From the NCBI RefSeq assembly GCF_010119225.1, contig NZ_WNKF01000001.1, positions 558,001 to 622,000 on the forward strand: DNA of 64,000 nt. The letters are read 5' to 3'. This DNA is from Cyclobacterium roseum. Its GTDB lineage: Bacteria > Bacteroidota > Bacteroidia > Cytophagales > Cyclobacteriaceae. The notes below the pieces were generated by a model. It did not search any database, was not told the origin of the DNA, and saw only the letters and a program-made list of their open reading frames with translations. A program made the position numbers and the translations under genes. Shown in pieces: positions 60,034 to 64,000 of the stretch (positions are counted from its first letter, which is position 1; each line of letters starts with the position of its first letter).

Positions 60034-63000
60034 TTAATTAAATGGTTCTTCTAATGTTGCCAGAAAACTCACTAAATCTCTGATTTCCCTTCGTGTCAGG
60101 AATTCTTTCATATCGGGCATACTGGATGGTGCGTCCCTTCTTTCTACAATAGCTGATTTTTGGATTAGGGTATCCGGCTGGTTTCCCATTTTTACAGTAA
60201 TACTGGAATCATCTTCATCCACCTTGATACCGGCCAGGGTTTTTTCGGTTTCCAAGGTAAGGGTAACCACACCAAAGCCTGGTGCCAACCTTTCACTGGG
60301 TGCGATTAATGCTTCCAACAGTTGCTTTCTATTTAATTTTTTCCCGATACCGTTTAGTTTAGGGCCTGCATTTCCACCAAAGTCGTCGTAAGCATGGCAT
60401 TTAATGCACTGACCTGAGGCATGTTGGAAAAATATTCGTCTCCCTTTGGATACATCTCCCCCATACATACTGCCGCTATAACTGGCCAACAGATCGTCTT
60501 CCGACATTTCGGATTTAATTTTTTCATAACGACTAAGCAAGGTACCTGCCTCCATATTTTCCATGGCTTCAAAAAACTCCAATTCTATAGAAGGCGGGAG
60601 GGTTCCGTTTTCCAATTGGTCAAGCAATCTTCCCAAAACCGGCAGGGACACATTTTCATTCAATTTCGTAAGAGTAGAAACAGCTGCTTGTTGTTCGTCT
60701 ACCGTTCTTTTTTGAATTACTTCTTCCAGCAAGCTGGCCTTGGTTTCATCTTCTATATCCAGCTGCGCAATTAAATCCAGGCCTGCGACCCGCACCCTTT
60801 TTTCCTGATCCGACAACGCTTGCTCAATGGCCTGATCAATAGGTGCCTGTTCCATTTTGGCCAAGGCTCTTAGACTGGCCTCCCGCACCGCTGCCACCGG
60901 ATCAGCCGATAGGCGCTGTATCAGAATTTCGGAGGACTGGCCGATCGCCAGGCTCCCCAATGCCTGCACGGCTGCCTCCCGGATAGTCGGAGAATCACTG
61001 ATCGCCACTTCCATCAATGTTTGGGCGCTTGTGGCTTTGAGATCGGCTACACTTCTCTGCACCTCTCCCCTGTACCAGCCATCTACCCGATCCAACACGG
61101 ACGGGGAGGCCCAGGTACTTACGGTCGCAATCGCTTCCGTTCGCATGGATTCCGGCGCATCAGCCCGATTGATATACCTAAGCAGATTAGAAAGTGCTTC
61201 ATCGGTACCCCATCGGAGATTGGCATTGATGGCTCTTCTAAGCAAGGGTTCTGAATCAAAATTTCCATTTACCAGCAGCCTGCCAAGAGCGGGTATTGCC
61301 GCTGGAATTGAGAAATCATCGTTTATAGCCCGGGCCACTTCGGCCACTATGTATTCACTCTCATCCATCAAAAATTCGCTAATTCCTTCGTGCCGAAGCC
61401 TCCGAAGTGCCAGTACGGCTCCTAAACGGATGGCATCGGAAGGATGGTCAGCAAGGGAAATCAAAAAGCCAGGATTAGACACCCTGGACAGTGCCAGACT
61501 GGCAGCATGCCGGATGTACACATCTTCATCATCATTTTCAGCTAATAAGTTGACCAATGCTTCTTTGCCCGCTTCGTATCCAATTCTACCAATCGCTTCC
61601 GCTGCAAAAAAACGAACCCGGGGATGCTCGTCCATTAATAGCGGAACGAGGCTCTCTCCTGCCGGAGCATACCGCACATCTCCCAACCATTTGGCTGCCT
61701 GGGCCCGGATTTCATAATCAGTATCCGATAGAAAAGGCAACAGCATGGCTCCCCTTTCAGCATCTTTTCGGGCAAACTGTGAAATCCCCCAAATGGAATG
61801 AACCCGAGCCAGCTGATCAGTGCCGTTCGTCAACCTCTCCTGAAATACCTGTAAACCGGATTCCCCGCGCTTGGCCAGTTCAAATTGCGCCTTTTGACGC
61901 ACGCGCTGGTCTTCATATGCTAACAACTCAGCTAATTTTTCCAATTCCAATTCGGTATAATCCGCTGCCAGAAAGGATGCGGTCCGTTTCATGGGATCTT
62001 CGGAAGCGGTCTGGTCGGTTAACTTCCAAATTCTGCCATACCCCTTATTTACCCAACCATCAATCCAATCCGAAAAGTACAAGGAACCATCCGGACCAAA
62101 ATCCATTCCGGTGGCCAAAATCCCTCCTACCAACTGCTCCGTTTCACCCATTTCAAATCCTGCCCCCTTAGGTTTCAGGTCGAATGCATGAATACCAGAC
62201 CTGGCGGGATTTCCAGCAAATTCTGCTACGAAAAACTTATTTTTCCACTGTTGCCCTAATGCTGTGCCCGGATTATAAACCATTCCGGTTGGACCATTGA
62301 TGTAATTGGCGATGGTAGGAATAAAATAAGCAGCCTGCTCTTCGGATCGAGGTAAATGCATGTCCTCATCCATCCATACCTTGTAAGAATTGTTCTTGGG
62401 ATCCCGATATTTTCCGAATTGCCAGTTGATCCGCCATCCCGTATCCGAGCCCTCTACCAGATAAACGATTCGTTCCCGCTCTCCCCGGTGATCCCCATCA
62501 TTGTCTACACTGATCAGGTTTCCGTATTCGTCAAAGTCAAACTCATGGGTGTTTCGTACACCATAAGCAAAAATTTCAAAATCCGTTCCATCCGGATTTG
62601 CCCTTGCAATTACCCCGCAATTGGGGTAAACATGCTCATTCCCTTCCTTATCCACCCCATTAAACCCGATATCTCCGATACCCCAGTAAATCTTTCCTTC
62701 CGGACCCATTTTTAACCCAGACATATTATGTCCGCCAAAACCTATGTGAACACCAAAACCATGCGCCAAAGATTCCTTCTCGTCCATGAAGCCATCTCCA
62801 TTGCTATCACGCAACTTCCACAGATCCGGAGCAACCCCCACGAATAGTTCCCCATCATGGTACAAAACCGCACCCGCTACATCTGAGGTTTCCTCATTAA
62901 AATCACTTACTATCAATTGCGACCGATCGGCTCTTCCATCAGCATTCGTGTCCTCCAATAGAAAAACGTTTTCTTTCTCTACTGTCAGGTCTTTCCAATC

Positions 63001-63459
63001 GTGTGAGCCATCTTGATTAATATCCGGCAACCATTCGTTTTCGGCACTGTTTTCGGGGGCCAACTCCCTGTGAAGAAAGTCCCTTCTATCCTCTACATGC
63101 TGCATTTTGATCGAAGAGATCTCCCAGTCCTGGTGGCTACGGATATCAAATTCGGAAATTTTTCTTCGATTGGTCTTAGTGTAATATACGCGGCCTAAAT
63201 CATCCATCTGCATGGAAATGGGATCCGCTACCAGTGAATCAACAGCCCAAATATCTAAATTCAAGTCAGCGTGTGTTTCGGGCTTCACCAAATTCAATAC
63301 CGCCTCTGCTTGTTTATTTACTTCCTCCGGAGTCAATTCAATAGGTGCCGGCTTTTGCGTTTTTTCCGAACAGCGAAAAATTAACACCGTAAGTGTAATC
63401 AAAAAAAATACGTTTATAATACGGCTGGGTCTATTTGACAACTGAATTTTCTTTAACAT
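60034..63459 (-). CDS. PVC-type heme-binding protein with sorbosone-dehydrogenase-like propeller, HEAT repeats and cytochrome c domain
   Basis: The 1141-residue exported protein has a lipoprotein-like hydrophobic start (IFRCSEK), a six-bladed glucose/sorbosone-dehydrogenase-like propeller (about residues 60-480, with GFGVHIGFGGHNMSGL and NTHEFDFDEYGN), about twelve HEAT repeats (500-950), and a C-terminal c-type cytochrome domain with CIKCH near residue 1020. This architecture is frequent in Planctomycetes and in Bacteroidota from aquatic settings. It should oxidise a sugar, alcohol or related substrate in the periplasm and pass electrons through the heme; PQQ or calcium as cofactor is not shown. 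A second copy follows. Confidence 0.85.
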   Translation of the reverse strand: MLKKIQLSNRPSRIINVFFLITLTVLIFRCSEKTQKPAPIELTPEEVNKQAEAVLNLVKPETHADLNLDIWAVDSLVADPISMQMDDLGRVYYTKTNRRKISEFDIRSHQDWEISSIKMQHVEDRRDFLHRELAPENSAENEWLPDINQDGSHDWKDLTVEKENVFLLEDTNADGRADRSQLIVSDFNEETSDVAGAVLYHDGELFVGVAPDLWKLRDSNGDGFMDEKESLAHGFGVHIGFGGHNMSGLKMGPEGKIYWGIGDIGFNGVDKEGNEHVYPNCGVIARANPDGTDFEIFAYGVRNTHEFDFDEYGNLISVDNDGDHRGERERIVYLVEGSDTGWRINWQFGKYRDPKNNSYKVWMDEDMHLPRSEEQAAYFIPTIANYINGPTGMVYNPGTALGQQWKNKFFVAEFAGNPARSGIHAFDLKPKGAGFEMGETEQLVGGILATGMDFGPDGSLYFSDWIDGWVNKGYGRIWKLTDQTASEDPMKRTASFLAADYTELELEKLAELLAYEDQRVRQKAQFELAKRGESGLQVFQERLTNGTDQLARVHSIWGISQFARKDAERGAMLLPFLSDTDYEIRAQAAKWLGDVRYAPAGESLVPLLMDEHPRVRFFAAEAIGRIGYEAGKEALVNLLAENDDEDVYIRHAASLALSRVSNPGFLISLADHPSDAIRLGAVLALRRLRHEGISEFLMDESEYIVAEVARAINDDFSIPAAIPALGRLLVNGNFDSEPLLRRAINANLRWGTDEALSNLLRYINRADAPESMRTEAIATVSTWASPSVLDRVDGWYRGEVQRSVADLKATSAQTLMEVAISDSPTIREAAVQALGSLAIGQSSEILIQRLSADPVAAVREASLRALAKMEQAPIDQAIEQALSDQEKRVRVAGLDLIAQLDIEDETKASLLEEVIQKRTVDEQQAAVSTLTKLNENVSLPVLGRLLDQLENGTLPPSIELEFFEAMENMEAGTLLSRYEKIKSEMSEDDLLASYSGSMYGGDVSKGRRIFFQHASGQCIKCHAYDDFGGNAGPKLNGIGKKLNRKQLLEALIAPSERLAPGFGVVTLTLETEKTLAGIKVDEDDSSITVKMGNQPDTLIQKSAIVERRDAPSSMPDMKEFLTRREIRDLVSFLATLEEPFN

Positions 63460-63529
63460 GTGATAATAACCAATTTTATTCCCTTCTTGTTACTCCGTTC
63501 ATTTATTAAATCCGATCGGGTACCCCCAC

Positions 63530-64000
63530 TTACCATTCATCGGTCAGGGTGACCAAAAAACTGACCAAATCGCGAATTTCACGCTTTGATAGCAATCCTT
63601 TCATATCTGGCATGGAGGACATCGCATCTGTCCGTTCCTCAATTTCACTTTTAGGTACCGATTTTTCAGGATCATTTCCGATTTTAAGGTTGACCACTTC
63701 TTCATCCTCAGAGACCAAAATTCCGGAAACCGTTTCGCCCTCACCTAACTTAAGTGTGACTACCCCGTATCCGGGAGCCACTCGCTTACCCGGGTTGATC
63801 AAGGCCTCCAACAGTTCTTCCCTATTCAGCACCTTCGCTATTCCATTCAAACGGGGACCTGCCATACCGCCATAATCGTTATATGCATGACAACGCATAC
63901 ATTGCGCATTTTGGTGTTGAAAAAAGATTCTTCCTCCCGCACGCTCATCTCCCCCGTACAAGCTGCCTGCGTAAGAGGCCAATAATTCGTCCGTACTCAA
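63530..64000 (-). CDS. PVC-type heme-binding protein, C-terminal part (runs off the window)
   Basis: The visible 156 codons encode a c-type cytochrome domain (CMRCH, IFFQHQNAQ) with MSSMPDMKGLLSKREIRDLVSFL at the end, closely parallel to the C-terminus of the preceding protein. The first codon in view is TTG that reads as Leu in a longer gene, not a start; the rest lies beyond 64000. It is a tandem paralogue, upstream in the same direction, with 70 bases between the two genes. Confidence 0.85.
   Translation of the reverse strand: MSTDELLASYAGSLYGGDERAGGRIFFQHQNAQCMRCHAYNDYGGMAGPRLNGIAKVLNREELLEALINPGKRVAPGYGVVTLKLGEGETVSGILVSEDEEVVNLKIGNDPEKSVPKSEIEERTDAMSSMPDMKGLLSKREIRDLVSFLVTLTDEW

Noticed and set aside
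60857-61717. A 286-residue plus-strand frame
   Set aside because: Antisense shadow of the HEAT-repeat region; its Ser/Ala-rich composition is the mirror of the repeats.
1-64000. Search for tRNA, rRNA, insertion sequences, phage genes or attachment sites
   Set aside because: No transposase, integrase or cloverleaf-like gene was recognised; a covariance search could still find a tRNA missed by eye.

Overview
The window looks like a chromosomal segment of a Bacteroidota bacterium, most likely order Cytophagales and possibly close to Cyclobacteriaceae. The evidence is a SusC/SusD pair with its own ECF sigma factor and FecR anti-sigma, promoters of the TTTG / TAnnTTTG type, a small histone H1-like (Hc1) gene, a HAEPLYID-family protein and PVC-type heme proteins. 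The taxonomic placement is inference. I see no rRNA, tRNA, insertion sequence or CRISPR array.

1-8 kb: the end of an arsenic cassette (thioredoxin-type arsC, then acr3), a glutamyl-tRNA-reductase-like protein that has lost its catalytic cysteine, and a hisG-hisD-hisC-hisB operon closed by a strong terminator. Between the hisG promoter and hisG lies a 29-codon reading frame with six histidine codons, which I read as a his leader peptide. 8-26 kb is mostly housekeeping: a TPR lipoprotein, a polyprenol-phosphate sugar transferase, a LolC/E-like permease with a TTG start, a NamZ-type muramidase, fmt, an ECF sigma factor with anti-sigma and Spy-like partners, xseAB, a ligA with a 145-residue insert, dapA, the Hc1 gene, an alpha-oxoamine synthase, maf and pxpABC. 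At 26-30 kb are a D-amino-acid-oxidase homologue whose motifs are circularly permuted, a possible truncated receptor-gene remnant and a secreted metzincin protease.

30-53 kb is one long run of minus-strand genes. Read in transcription order it is ECF sigma, FecR, SusC (with STN domain), SusD, GarL-type aldolase, GntP permease, exported UxuA-like protein, GarR, GudD, exported RraA-type aldolase, Tat-exported MR/MLE dehydratase, second exported RraA-type aldolase, exported beta-propeller, malate synthase, LctP-family permease, then SatD and DUF3307. GudD, GarL and GarR form the complete glucarate to pyruvate plus glycerate route. No glycoside hydrolase or polysaccharide lyase is present, so the outer-membrane pair probably serves sugar acids or their small conjugates. 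Several dehydratase and aldolase homologues carry export signals, which suggests a second branch of sugar-acid breakdown in the periplasm. LctP and malate synthase could collect its two- and three-carbon products. In front of satD is a striking array of four palindromes spaced exactly 28 bp apart.

53-64 kb: a molybdenum-cofactor operon (moaD, moaE, moaA, moeA, xdhC-like), then minus-strand envelope genes: a porin, a HAEPLYID protein with a small membrane partner, and two tandem PVC-type heme-binding HEAT-repeat proteins, the second cut by the window end.
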